64,000 nucleotides of DNA from Caballeronia terrestris (lineage in GTDB: Bacteria; Pseudomonadota; Gammaproteobacteria; Burkholderiales; Burkholderiaceae), in NCBI RefSeq assembly GCF_001544515.1, contig NZ_FCOL02000020.1, positions 1 to 64,000 of the forward strand, read 5' to 3'. Shown piece by piece: positions 8,737 through 18,500 of this stretch; positions within the stretch are counted from its first letter, which is position 1; each line of letters starts with the position of its first letter. The position numbers and the translations under genes are program-made. The notes beneath the pieces are model-generated. The model was not told where the DNA came from, searched no databases, and saw only the letters and a list, made by a program, of their open reading frames with translations.

Positions 8737-10002
8737 TCACGGCGTCTTCTTGACGACCTGGGCGGGCGTCTGAAGCGTTTCAGGCACGTAATGTCTCGCC
8801 CTGAATCGCAGATGCGGATGGAGCCCGGGATTGAGCATCGCATGACCATGCAGCATCAGGAACGGCCGGATTGAAAGGGCCGGGCCGCTTGCGGCAATGG
8901 CTCTAAAGCAGATCGCTGCCGCCATGGCCGCTGTAAAGGCCATCAGACCGAAGAGACCGTCCGCACCAAAAAACCGCATCAGCAAGCCGGCTAACGCGGG
9001 ACCGAAAAGCGAGCCTGTGCCGTTGACGAGGATCAGCGCACCGCTCGCGGGAATGGCGTCGCCTTTAGCGATCCGGTCGTTGACGTGCGCGACGGCAAGC
9101 GGATAAAGCACCGACAAACACGCGCCGAGTACACCCGTCAAGATACAAAGCGAACCGACCGACACATGCCCGAACGTGCGTGCAAGCACCATCGCGCTAA
9201 CGGCACTACCAGCCGCCGCTCCAGTCATCACGAGACGTCGATCGATCGAATCCGACAGCCTTCCGACAGGCAACTGAGCGACGAGCCCACCAAACACCAG
9301 GCTCGCGACGACGAACGACACGTTGCGCGTCGGCTCATGCGCCACGCGCAATGCGGGCGCGATCATTCCATAGAAAGCGCCGCTCGCTAAACCGCTCATT
9401 GCGCAGACGAGCGCGGAAACCGGCGCAATCGATACGAGCCGTTTGATCCCAAAGCGACTCACTTGATCGACGGGAGGCGGGTTGTCACGAACGAGCGCCA
9501 CCGGGATCAGCGCGACTGCGAACAACAGCCCGTCTAGCGTCAGGAGATTGACGCCGCTCGGATCGACGTTCAGCAGGAACTGGCCAGCACCCATGCAGAT
9601 GTACGTCGCCAGCATGTACGTGCCGAAAACGGTGCCGCGTGTCGATGAAGTCGACGAGGCGCTCAGCCAGCTCTCGGTGACCATGAAAAGCGCGGCGCAA
9701 CCGTATCCCGTCAACACGCGACACAATGCCCATACTTCGGTTTGCTTGCCGAACGTCAAGGCAAGGACACTCGTCGCGACCGTTGCAGCGAATGCCGTGA
9801 AGGCGCGAACGTGTCCAATGCGCTCGATGACGCTTCCCGTCGTCAGCGCACTCACGATGTAGCCCAGCCAGTAGCACGACATCACCAGTCCGACACCCGT
9901 ATTACCCAAGCCGTGCGCGGATAGCATCACGCTGACGAGCGTCCCTAACAGCGCGTTAGCAAGCGACACGATACTGATGCCGAGAATGAGTGGGCGAGAC
10001 AT
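8737..10002 (-). CDS. MFS transporter, YcaD-like
   Basis: 421 residues with 12 predicted helices in two halves joined by a basic loop. MFS loop motifs are visible (GSVIERIGHVR after helix 2, VGRLSDSIDRR after helix 8). The start is the ATG at 10000-10002 with AGAGAAG just upstream; the frame continues to a TTG at 10032 with no supporting ribosome site. The C-terminal tail after helix 12 is polar (HPHLRFRARHYVP). The family includes putative drug or metabolite exporters; the substrate is unknown. Confidence 0.85.
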   Translation of the reverse strand: MSRPLILGISIVSLANALLGTLVSVMLSAHGLGNTGVGLVMSCYWLGYIVSALTTGSVIERIGHVRAFTAFAATVATSVLALTFGKQTEVWALCRVLTGYGCAALFMVTESWLSASSTSSTRGTVFGTYMLATYICMGAGQFLLNVDPSGVNLLTLDGLLFAVALIPVALVRDNPPPVDQVSRFGIKRLVSIAPVSALVCAMSGLASGAFYGMIAPALRVAHEPTRNVSFVVASLVFGGLVAQLPVGRLSDSIDRRLVMTGAAAGSAVSAMVLARTFGHVSVGSLCILTGVLGACLSVLYPLAVAHVNDRIAKGDAIPASGALILVNGTGSLFGPALAGLLMRFFGADGLFGLMAFTAAMAAAICFRAIAASGPALSIRPFLMLHGHAMLNPGLHPHLRFRARHYVPETLQTPAQVVKKTP

Positions 10003-10086
10003 GACTTCTCTGAATTGAAAGGCCCTCTGCAAGCGGGCTAAACGGTAGGGGCGGAGGTTCGTCCCTACCGGACGAAACGCTGTCCT

Positions 10087-10608
10087 TCAAGCAGCGCGTC
10101 CAGATTCGAACAGGAACCACACGCGCCGCTCCGCTTCGTCGATCCAGTTTTCGAGCAGGCTCGCTGTCGCTACATCGCCGAATGCGTCGCACAGCGAATG
10201 CGTTTCGCGCATATAGCCCGCAAGCGCCAGGTTGTCCTCGCGCAGTTCGGCGAGCATGTCGTCCGGTGTGACGAATGCCGCGTCGTTATCGGAGATGCGT
10301 TGCAAGCGCGTGATCTGACCTGTCGAATGCAGCGTCTTGCCGCCGAGCTTGCGCGCGCGTTCCGCGATGGGATCGGTGGTGGCGAAGATTTGATCCGACT
10401 GATCGTCGAGCAGCAGGTGATAGTCGCGGAAGTACGGCCCGGACATGTGCCAGTGGAAGTTCTTCGTTTTCAGATACAGCGCGAACACGTCGGCGAGCAG
10501 CGTCGTCAATGCGGCGGAGATGTCGCGGACTGCTTCTTCGGACAGACGAGTCGGCGTTTTAAGTGAGGCTGCGCGGCGCACGGCGGCGGCTTCGAGTGCT
10601 TCATTCAT
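10087..10608 (-). CDS. dps: Dps-family DNA-protecting ferritin-like protein
   Basis: 173 residues. The ferroxidase-site signatures are in order: TKNFHWHMSGPYF (about 48-60), HLLLDDQSDQIF (64-75) and DPIAERARKLGG (79-90). Dps forms a dodecamer that oxidises and stores iron and binds DNA in starvation and oxidative stress. The start is the ATG at 10606-10608; the longer frame to 10653 lacks homology and overlaps the upstream gene. A C-terminal extension ends in WFLFESGRAA. It follows the DUF1003 gene by 41 bp on the same strand and may share its transcript. Confidence 0.94.
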   Translation of the reverse strand: MNEALEAAAVRRAASLKTPTRLSEEAVRDISAALTTLLADVFALYLKTKNFHWHMSGPYFRDYHLLLDDQSDQIFATTDPIAERARKLGGKTLHSTGQITRLQRISDNDAAFVTPDDMLAELREDNLALAGYMRETHSLCDAFGDVATASLLENWIDEAERRVWFLFESGRAA

Positions 10609-10649
10609 GGCAATACCTTTTTTGATTGAGTCGATTGGTACAACGGCGT

Positions 10650-11156
10650 TCAAGCGAGTTTCGAAGGCGTCAGGGTTTCGTGAAGATCGCGCGTCAGCGT
10701 TTCGATGCGTTCCGCTAGCTGGCGCGTAAGCTCGGTGAGTTCGGTGTTCTGCTTGAGCAACTCGGCCATTTGCATTTCGCGGTTCTCACTGGCGAGTGCG
10801 ATGTCTTCCCGATGATGCGCATCGGCTTCCGCGAGTGCCTTGTCGCGATCCGCCTGGCGCGTTTGCGCGAGCAAGATCAAAGGCGCGGCGTAGGCAGCCT
10901 GAAGGCTGAACGCGAGATTCAGCAGAATGAACGGATAGGGATCGAAGCGCGACATGTGAAGCAGATTGACCGCAATCCACCCGCCGACGATCAGGGTCTG
11001 CACGACGAGAAACGTGGGCGTGCCGAAGAAGCGCGCAAAGGTTTCGGCCTTGAGCGCGAACCAGTCGTTGCCGAAGACGCTCGAGAGGTGCGCATGCGGC
11101 GCCTGGAATCGCAGGTGAGGATTCGGCGAATCTGCGTAGTCGATGAGGTCTGCCAT
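10650..11156 (-). CDS. DUF1003 membrane protein
   Basis: 168 residues. The DUF1003 core holds two membrane helices (GTPTFLVVQTLIVGGWIAVN and FILLNLAFSLQAAYAAPLIL), followed by AQTRQADRDKALAEADAHHR and a C-terminal coiled coil of heptad-like Leu/Glu residues (about 125-165). The start is the ATG at 11154-11156 preceded by GGGAAG. The biochemical role of the family is not established. Its place before dps suggests a stress-linked membrane protein. Confidence 0.88.
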   Translation of the reverse strand: MADLIDYADSPNPHLRFQAPHAHLSSVFGNDWFALKAETFARFFGTPTFLVVQTLIVGGWIAVNLLHMSRFDPYPFILLNLAFSLQAAYAAPLILLAQTRQADRDKALAEADAHHREDIALASENREMQMAELLKQNTELTELTRQLAERIETLTRDLHETLTPSKLA

Positions 11157-11175
11157 GTGTATCTTCCCAATGCAA

Positions 11176-11196
11176 AAGGCGGCGCGGTGCCGCCTT
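11176..11196 (-). promoter_or_regulatory. Strong hairpin in the leader of the DUF1003 gene
   Basis: A perfect 8-bp stem, AAGGCGGC (11176-11183) with GCCGCCTT (11189-11196), closes a 5-nt loop about 20 nt before the DUF1003 start codon. On the minus strand it is followed by TTTT and then the ribosome site. It could be a weak terminator for upstream transcription, an attenuator, or an mRNA-stabilising stem. Confidence 0.4.
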
Positions 11197-11558
11197 AACG
11201 ACCTCACATTAATAGAATCATCGACGATGAACCATCCTACGAAGGACTCGACGTGACAGCCGGTGGCATGACCGCGACATACCCAGGTTTGATGTATGAA
11301 TGCGCCTGCCGCTGCGCGGCGTCACACCTGCATATGAGCCAGGCAAACCAATCGCAGCGTGTTGCAAACGAACGTAGGGATGGTCCCAGCGACGCCGTTC
11401 CGATAACTTGCATTGGCCCGTCGGACTCTACAGAGAAGGACGGATGGAACCCACTTCGTTCATGCGTCACGAAGGCGAGGCATACGTGAACGTGACGGCC
11501 GCGCGCTTCCTCGGTACGATGCGTGATCCATGCTTTGGCGAAAAAATGGAGCGTTAGC
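11197..11558. other. Gene-free interval between DUF1003 and the ClC pseudogene
   Basis: About 360 bp. Short open frames exist on both strands (11237-11470 minus, 11253-11489 plus), but their products are Cys/Ser-rich, lack recognisable features and have no convincing ribosome site. I see no repeat or RNA gene. It presumably carries the divergent promoters of the two flanking genes. Confidence 0.4.
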
Positions 11559-12863
11559 GTGCAACCCGCATCCGGACCGTTTGCTGTCAGCCATGCGTTT
11601 CGGTGGGCCGTCGTCGTCGGCTTGACGGGGCTCGCTGGTGGTCTCAGCGGGCTGGGGCTCGCCGCGCTGTTGCACGCGATCCAGCATCTCGCGTATGGCT
11701 ACAGCTTCGCTTCGCTCTTTCACGGCGAGAGCTTTCTCGAAGGCGTCGAGGCGGCCAGCCCGTTGCGCCGCGTGGCTGTGCTCGGTGTCTGCGGTGTGGT
11801 CGCGGGAGTCGGCTGGTGGGCGGTTTATCGCTGGTGCCGGCCGCTCGTCAGCATTGCGCGTGCGGTGAAGGGCAACGATCCGCGCATGCCTGCCGTCGCG
11901 ACGACCTGTCATGCGTTGCTGCAGATCGTGACGGTTGCGCTCGGGTCGCCGCTCGGACGCGAAGTCGCACCGCGCGAAGTGGCCGCGATGATCGCGGGCA
12001 AGCTGTGCGCCTGGGCGCGCCTCACATCAGACGAATCGAAGGTGATGGTGGCTTGTGGCGCGGGGGCGGGTCTCGCAGCCGTCTACAACGTGCCCGTTGC
12101 AGGCGCGCTTTACGTCCTCGAAGGTTTGCTCGTTAGTTTCGGCTGACGTGCGCTGGTGCCTGCGGTCGTCACGTCGGTGATCGCGGCGCTGGTCGCGCGA
12201 CTGGGCCTCGGCGACCTGCCGCAGTACGCAGTGCCGCACTATGTGACCACGCCTTCGCTGATGATCTGGTCGGCGTTCGCCGGGCCGCTCATCGGCCTCG
12301 CGGCGTATCAATTCACGCGGATCACCGGTTCCGCGCGCGCTCATGCGCCGCGTGGCTGCTGGCTGCCGCTCCTGTGCGTTTTCAACTTCCTCTTCATCGG
12401 CCTGCTCGCGACGCAATTCCCGATACTGCTCGGCAACGGCAAGGGGCCCGCGCAAGTAGGCTTCGATGGTTCCATACCGCTGCGCCTCGCCGCCATCTTG
12501 TTGATGCTGCGCGTGCTGATCACCTGGACGAGTCTTCGCGCGGGTGCGGAGGGCGGCTTGCTGACACCCGGTTTGTGCAACGGCGCGTTGCTGGCGATCG
12601 TGCTGGGCGGCGCATGGTCGGTGCTCTTTCCGGGTACGCCGCTTGGTGCGTTCGCCGTGATCGGTGCGGCGGCGTTTCTTGCTTCCTCGATGCGCGTACC
12701 GTTGACAGCGGTTGCGCTGATTTTCGAATTCACGCAGCCGAGTCAGGGATTTTTGATCCCAGTGTTGATTGCGGTTGCGGGGTCGGTGGCTGCGTCGGAA
12801 TGCGTGAGTAACGTGGTGGCGGCGCGTGCGCGTGACGGTGTGGTCGCGCAAGCGAAGGCTTGA
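11559..12863 (+). pseudogene. ClC-type chloride channel/antiporter, interrupted by an in-frame TGA
   Basis: A GTG start (11559-11561) with GGAG 7 nt upstream opens a 435-codon reading frame split by a single TGA at 12144-12146; both halves are in the same frame. Part 1 ends ...ALYVLEGLLVSFG and part 2 resumes RALVPAVVTSV. ClC proteins usually have an aromatic residue at such a junction, so TGG to TGA is the simplest cause. Family features: GSPLGREVAPREV in place of the usual GREGP selectivity loop, GAGAGLAAVYNVPVAGALYVLE, and GGLLTPGLCNGALL. Part 2 has a possible restart at 12156 (GTG), but half a ClC fold is unlikely to work. It may be a real loss of function, a read-through, or a sequencing error. 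Confidence 0.8.
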
Positions 12864-12868
12864 GCAAC

Positions 12869-14323
12869 TCAATCCACCGACGAATCCAGCGCCGCACGAT
12901 CCCATCCGCCGCCAAGCGCGGTCGCCAATTGCACGCTTGCATCGATACGGCGCCCCTGAACCTGCGCTTCCATCCGCTCGTTGGCCAGCGCGATGGTCTG
13001 CGTCGTCACGACATCCAGATAGCTCACCGCGCCCGCCCGATAGCGGTCCTGCGTGAGCTCGAGCGAAAGCTCGGCGGCGGCAGTCGCCCGGCGCTGGCTT
13101 TGCGCTTCGCTTGAGAGCGAATCGAGTTCCGAGAGCGCGTCTTCGACCTGCTGGAACGCCACGAGCACCGTCTGCCGATAGTCGGCCACCGAGCCGTTGT
13201 ATTGCGCCGTGGCGCCCTTCAACGACGCGTCACGCTTCCCGCCGTCGAACAACGTACCGACGAGTTGCGGACCGATCGACCAGAAAAGACTCGGCGCCGT
13301 CAGCCAAGGCGCAAAGAACGTGCTTTCGAGCCCGGCGGTCGCGCTCAGCGTCAAGTCCGGATAGAACGCCGCTTTCGCCTGACCAATCTGCGCATTCGCC
13401 GCGGCTACGCGCCGCTCTGCCGCAGCGATATCCGGCCGACGTTCCAGCAGTTGCGAAGGCACGCCTGCGGGAATCCGCGGCACGGCCGTCGTCTCGATCT
13501 TCGGCGGCAATGAAAACGACGATGCCGGCACGCCGATCAGCGTCGCGATCGCATGCGTCGTCTGCGCGATCCGTACGTCGATGTCGGTGGCTTGCGAACG
13601 GGTGCTTTCGAGTTGCGTTTGCGCTTGCGCGGCGGCGGAAGCATCGATCGCGCCGTCGGCCACTTGCTGCTGGAGAATCCTGAACGCAGCGGCGTAAGCG
13701 GTGACGCTGTCGTCGAGGAGCTTCTTCTGGATCTCGAGCGCACGCAGCGCGAAGTAGTCGCGTGCGAGATCGCTGCTCATCGCGAGGCGCACCGCTTCGA
13801 GATCGGCTTCGCTTGCCTGCGCGTTGTCGCGTGCGTTGACCACTGCGTCGCGGACGCGTCCGAACAGGTCGGGCTCCCATGTCGCGGAGACGCTTGCTGA
13901 GTAATCGGGCACGGTCTTGCCCGCAAGCCGATGACCTTCGACATTCTGCGAAAGCCGCGTGCGCGATTGCGCGGCGCCGGCCGTCACGGTCGGCATAAAA
14001 CCCGCATGCTGATAATCGATCATCGCGCGCGCTTGCTGCAATTGTGCGATCGCCTTCTTCACGGTCTGGTTCGATACGGCTAGTTGACTCTCCAGACGGT
14101 TCAGGTCGGGATCGTTGAAGACGGTCCACCAATCGCCGCGTGGCGCGGTATCGAGCGGCGTGGCTACGCGCCAGCCGGGCGCAGCCTGTGCCGTCGCGTA
14201 ATGATCCGGCACGACGGTTTCCGGCACCGTATAGCTGGGCAACGTCGAACAGGCGGCCAGCGCGCACGCGACGGCGATCGCCAGGGTCCTGCGAAGAAAT
14301 GGCATGGACAGGGGGCGCATCAT
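12869..14323 (-). CDS. Outer-membrane efflux lipoprotein (NodT/OprM family)
   Basis: 484 residues. The signal peptide has a lipobox LAAC ending at Cys25 (ACALAACS), giving an outer-membrane lipoprotein. Two repeated OEP domains follow, with typical segments WWTVFNDPDLNRLESQLAVSN, SATWEPDLFGRVRDAV and PSQLLERRPDIAAAERRVAA, and the second-repeat PQLVGTLFDGG. It forms the trimeric channel of a tripartite pump. Its start overlaps the stop of the adaptor gene by 4 bp, so translation is coupled. It is last in the operon permease-adaptor-channel and converges on the ClC pseudogene with 5 bp between stops. Confidence 0.95.
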   Translation of the reverse strand: MMRPLSMPFLRRTLAIAVACALAACSTLPSYTVPETVVPDHYATAQAAPGWRVATPLDTAPRGDWWTVFNDPDLNRLESQLAVSNQTVKKAIAQLQQARAMIDYQHAGFMPTVTAGAAQSRTRLSQNVEGHRLAGKTVPDYSASVSATWEPDLFGRVRDAVVNARDNAQASEADLEAVRLAMSSDLARDYFALRALEIQKKLLDDSVTAYAAAFRILQQQVADGAIDASAAAQAQTQLESTRSQATDIDVRIAQTTHAIATLIGVPASSFSLPPKIETTAVPRIPAGVPSQLLERRPDIAAAERRVAAANAQIGQAKAAFYPDLTLSATAGLESTFFAPWLTAPSLFWSIGPQLVGTLFDGGKRDASLKGATAQYNGSVADYRQTVLVAFQQVEDALSELDSLSSEAQSQRRATAAAELSLELTQDRYRAGAVSYLDVVTTQTIALANERMEAQVQGRRIDASVQLATALGGGWDRAALDSSVD

Positions 14324-15564
14324 CGGGCTCCAGTGTTGTGCGCCTGCACGACCGTGCCCGCGGTGATGGCGTCGCCGGGGTTATCGATGACCCGATCGGA
14401 AGCGTTCAGCCCCGTCGCGATCTCGACATAGGTGCCGAAATCCCGGCCGATCGTGACGGACTTAAGCGCGACCTTGCTGTCGTTGCCGACGACAGCCACC
14501 GTCACGCCTTTGGGACGAAACAGCAGGGCGCTCACGGGCAGTTCGAGCGCGGGATGCGCGGTGTCGAGCGCCAGATGCACCTGCACGTAGGCGCCCGCAC
14601 GCAGCGCGCCGTTGCGGTTGTCGACATCGACTTCGACGCGCATCGTTCGGCTCGACGGATCGATCACGTCCGAACTGCGCGCTACACGCGCGGGGAAGCG
14701 TCGTCCCGGGTACTGCTGCGTCGTGAGGTAAACGCTCGTTCCTGTCGTAATAAAACTCGCGTCGTCCTGCGGGATGTCGGTGACGGTGCGCAGCACGTCC
14801 GCCTGCGCGATGTGAAACAGCTCGTTCGCAGGCGTGGCGAGTCCCGGCGTGCCGCCTGCCGTGACCAGCGCACCGACATCGACGTTGCGCACGGTGACGA
14901 CGCCGTCGAACGGCGCCGTCACCTTTTCGTACGACACCATCTCCGCAAGCCTCGCCACGTTCGCCTGCGCCGACGCCAGAATCGCGCGCTTGGCCTGCAT
15001 GTCGGCCGTCTTTGTATCCGCGTCCTGCTGCGCGACGGATTGCGTTTGCAGCATCTGCTGCCAGCGTTGCGAGGTGCTGGTCGCATAGTTGTAGTTGGCG
15101 AGCGCGGTGGCGGCATCAGCGCGCGCCTGCTGCAATTGCGCATCGAGTTCCGGCGTTTCTATGATCGCGAGCACCTGCCCGGCTGTCACGTGCGTGCCGA
15201 TATCGGCGGACCAGCGCCGGATGTAACCGCTCGTGCGCGCATACACCGATGCTTCCGCGTAGGGCATCACCGCGCCCGGCAGCAACAGCTCTCGCGAAGC
15301 CGGCGCGTGACCGGGCGAAATCACGTCGACGACTGGCGCGCGCTGCGCCGCGACCTGCGCGGTTAGCGCCGCGCTCGCCCGCAGGCGCGGCACAATGCCT
15401 ACGATCAGGAGCGCAGCGGCGATCCCCGCCAACGCAATCGGCAGACGACGGCGCAGTGCGCTCTTCTGTCCTCGTGCGGGCTGCGGCCTCGCGCGGACCA
15501 CAGGAACGAGTGCGCGTCCAGTGACGGCGCGCTCGCATTCCGGATGTGCATCAGGCGTGTTCAT
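14320..15564 (-). CDS. RND efflux periplasmic adaptor (MFP/HlyD family)
   Basis: 414 residues. One N-terminal anchor helix (PIALAGIAAALLIVGIVP, about 42-59) is followed by a barrel-sandwich lipoyl domain (YAEASVYARTSGYIRRWSAD, GTHVTAGQVLAIIETPELD), an alpha-hairpin (about 125-175, QLQQARADAATALANYNYA), the second lipoyl half (YEKVTAPFDGVVTVRNVDVG) and beta-barrel/MP domains. It links the inner-membrane RND pump to the outer-membrane channel. It starts 24 bp after the permease stop and overlaps the channel gene by 4 bp. Confidence 0.95.
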   Translation of the reverse strand: MNTPDAHPECERAVTGRALVPVVRARPQPARGQKSALRRRLPIALAGIAAALLIVGIVPRLRASAALTAQVAAQRAPVVDVISPGHAPASRELLLPGAVMPYAEASVYARTSGYIRRWSADIGTHVTAGQVLAIIETPELDAQLQQARADAATALANYNYATSTSQRWQQMLQTQSVAQQDADTKTADMQAKRAILASAQANVARLAEMVSYEKVTAPFDGVVTVRNVDVGALVTAGGTPGLATPANELFHIAQADVLRTVTDIPQDDASFITTGTSVYLTTQQYPGRRFPARVARSSDVIDPSSRTMRVEVDVDNRNGALRAGAYVQVHLALDTAHPALELPVSALLFRPKGVTVAVVGNDSKVALKSVTIGRDFGTYVEIATGLNASDRVIDNPGDAITAGTVVQAHNTGAR

Positions 15565-15588
15565 GATTGAGTCCCTGAGTTGGCGGAT

Positions 15589-18500
15589 TCATTGCGCTTG
15601 CGGCGCAGCGATAACGGCGCTTCGACGCGCGCGGCGCTTCGCGAGCCACGTATGAACGAGCGCGAAGACCACTGGCACGAACATCAGCGTCGAGACCGTG
15701 CCGATGGCGAGCCCGCCGATCACCGCGCGTCCGAGCGGCGCGTTCTGTTCGCCGCCGTCGCCGAGGCCGAGTGCCATCGGCAGCATGCCGATCAGCATCG
15801 CGAGCGCCGTCATCAGCACCGGTCGGAATCGGCTGAAGCCCGCTTCGAGCGCGGCGTGAAGCGGATCGGCGCCGCCTTGCAGCAGTTCGCGCGCGGCGTT
15901 GATGACGAGAATGCTGTTGGCCGTCGCGATGCCGATGCAGAGGATCGTTCCCGTCAACGCCGGGACGCTCAGCGTGGTGTGGGTCGAGAACAGCATCCAT
16001 GCGATGCCCGCAAGCGAGCCCGGCAACCCGCTCACGATGATGAGCGGATCGAGCCACGACTGAAAGTTCACGACCATCAGCAGATAGACGAGTGCGATCG
16101 CGAACACGAGGCCGCTCTCCAGGCCGCCGAACGACTCGTTCATCGACTGGACCTGGCCGCGAATCACGATCGACGATCCGGCGGGCAGGCTGGCGCGCGC
16201 GGCATCGACGAGACGCGTGACGTCCTCCGCGACGCCGCCGAGATCGCGTCCCTGCGTGGCCGCGAAGATGTCGAGCACGGGCTGGACGTTGTAGTGCGAA
16301 ACAACCGCTTGCTGCGTGCTGCGCGACATCGTGCCCAGCGTGCCTAGCAGGTTCTGCGACGCGTTTGAAGCGACGGTCGCCACCGGGATGTTCGCGAGCG
16401 TTTGCAGCGAGTGAATGTCGTACTGCGGCACTTCGGCCATCAGCGGGTAGCTGACGCCGTTCTTTGGATCGAGCCAGAAATTCGGCGTCGTCTGCGAGCT
16501 GCCGGACAGCGCGATCAGCAGATTCTGCGCGACGTCGCGCTGCGTGAGCCCCGCTTGTATCGCCTTGGTCCGGTCGACGTTCACGTCGATGGCGGGGGCG
16601 TCGCCCGGCTGCTGGATGCGTGCGTCGACGAGGCCGCGCACGCCGCGCAGTTGCGTGAGCAGGCGATCCGCGACGACGCGGTTCTCCTCGAGCTTGTTGC
16701 CGACGATCTGGATATCGATCGGCGCGGGCAGGCCGAAGTTGAGGATCTGGCTGACGATGTCGGCCGGCAGGAACGCGAACGTCACGCCGGGGAACGATGC
16801 GTTCAGCACGTTGCGCAGCTTCGCGACGTAGTCCGCGGTCGCGCCGGCGTCAGGCTTGAGCGTGAGCATGATGTCGGCGTCTTCGGGACCGATGGGGTCG
16901 GACGAGTCGTAGGTCAGGTTGATGCCGCTCACCGGCACGCCGATGTTGTCGAGCAGCGCGGCTTGTTCCTGCTTCGGAACTACGCTGCTGATCTTCGCTT
17001 CGACTTCGTCGGTGATGCGCGCGGTCTGTTCGATTCGCGTGCCCGTCGGTGCGCGAAGATGCAGCCGGATCTCGCCGGTATCGACTGCGGGGAAGAAGTC
17101 GCGGCCGGTGAACGGAAGCAGCGCGAGCGATGCGAAACACAGCGCGAGGAAGATCGGAATGAAGCGGCTGCGATTTTCGATCGCGTGTTGCAGCGCGTTG
17201 CGATAGCCGCCGCGCAAGCGCTCGAACCGACGCTCGAAACCCTGTTGAAAGCGCACGAGCGCACCGTGTGACGCGTCGCCGTCTTTCGATGGCGCGCGCA
17301 TCAGGTACATCGCAAGCGTCGGGATCAGCGTGCGCGAGAAAAAGTACGACGCGCACATCGCGAATACCACGGCCTCGGCAAGCGGCACGAACAGATAACG
17401 CGCGACGCCCGAGAGCAGGAACATCGGCACGAACACGATGCAGATCGATAGCGTCGACACGAACGTCGGCGCGGCGATTTCGCCGGAGCCATTCAGGATC
17501 GCATCGTGCAGCGGCTCGCCGTTTTCGAGGTGATGCGTGATGTTCTCGATCGCGACGGTGGCATCGTCCACGAGAATGCCGACTGCCAGCGCGAGTCCGC
17601 CGAGCGTCATGATATTGATGGTCTCTCCCAGGGCCGATAGCGCGATCAGCGAGGTCAGTACGGCGAGCGGAATCGATACGGCGATGATCAGCGTGGCGCG
17701 CCAGCTCCCGAGAAACAGCAGGATCATGACGGCCGTCAGGCAGGCGGCGATCAGCGCTTCGCGTGCGACACCTGTAATCGCCGACTTCACGAACACCGAT
17801 TGATCGGAGAGCGGCGAAATGACGAGCGCCTTCGGCAAGCCTGCCGCGATCTTCGGCAGCATGTCCTTGACTTGCTGAATGATCGTGAGCGTCGATGCGC
17901 TGCCGGTTTTCTCGACCTGCAGCAACGCCGCGCGCTTGCCGTCGCTGCGCACGATGTTGGTCTGCGGCGCGTAGCCGTCGATCACATGCGCGACGTCGCG
18001 TACGTACACCACGCCGCCATCGATCGTCTTGATCGGCAGGTTGTTGAGCGCGGCGACCGTATCGGTGCTGCCGTTCATCTGCACGTCGTACTCGCGCGAG
18101 CCGATCTTGGCGGTGCCGCCGGGAAGGAGCAGGTTCTGCGCGTTCACGGCGTTGACGACATCGGCGGGCGAGAGGCCTTTGGCCTGCAATGCCTGCGGGT
18201 CCAGTTCGACCATGATCTGGCGGATCTTGCCGCCGAACGGCAGCGGCACTGCGGCGCCTTGCACGGTAGCGAGCTGCGTGCGAATAAAGCTGTTGCCGAG
18301 GTCGTAGAGCGTCTGTTCGGGCAGCGTGTCGCTGGAGAGGCCGAGCTGAAGCACCGGCACCGTCGACGCGTTGTACGTGATGATGTTCGGCGGAAGCGTG
18401 CCCGGCGGCAGCACGCGCAGGATCGACGCGGAGTTCGATGCCGCTTCGGCGATTGCGCGATTGATGTCCGCGCCCGGATGAAAAAAGATCTTAACGACGG

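Noticed and set aside
11237-11489. Overlapping short frames on both strands in the DUF1003/ClC gap
   Set aside because: No ribosome site, no recognisable features, and the two frames cannot both be coding. Left as non-coding.
12027-12905. Minus-strand 292-codon frame opposite the ClC pseudogene
   Set aside because: Arg/Gln/His-rich shadow; the plus strand encodes recognisable ClC helices.
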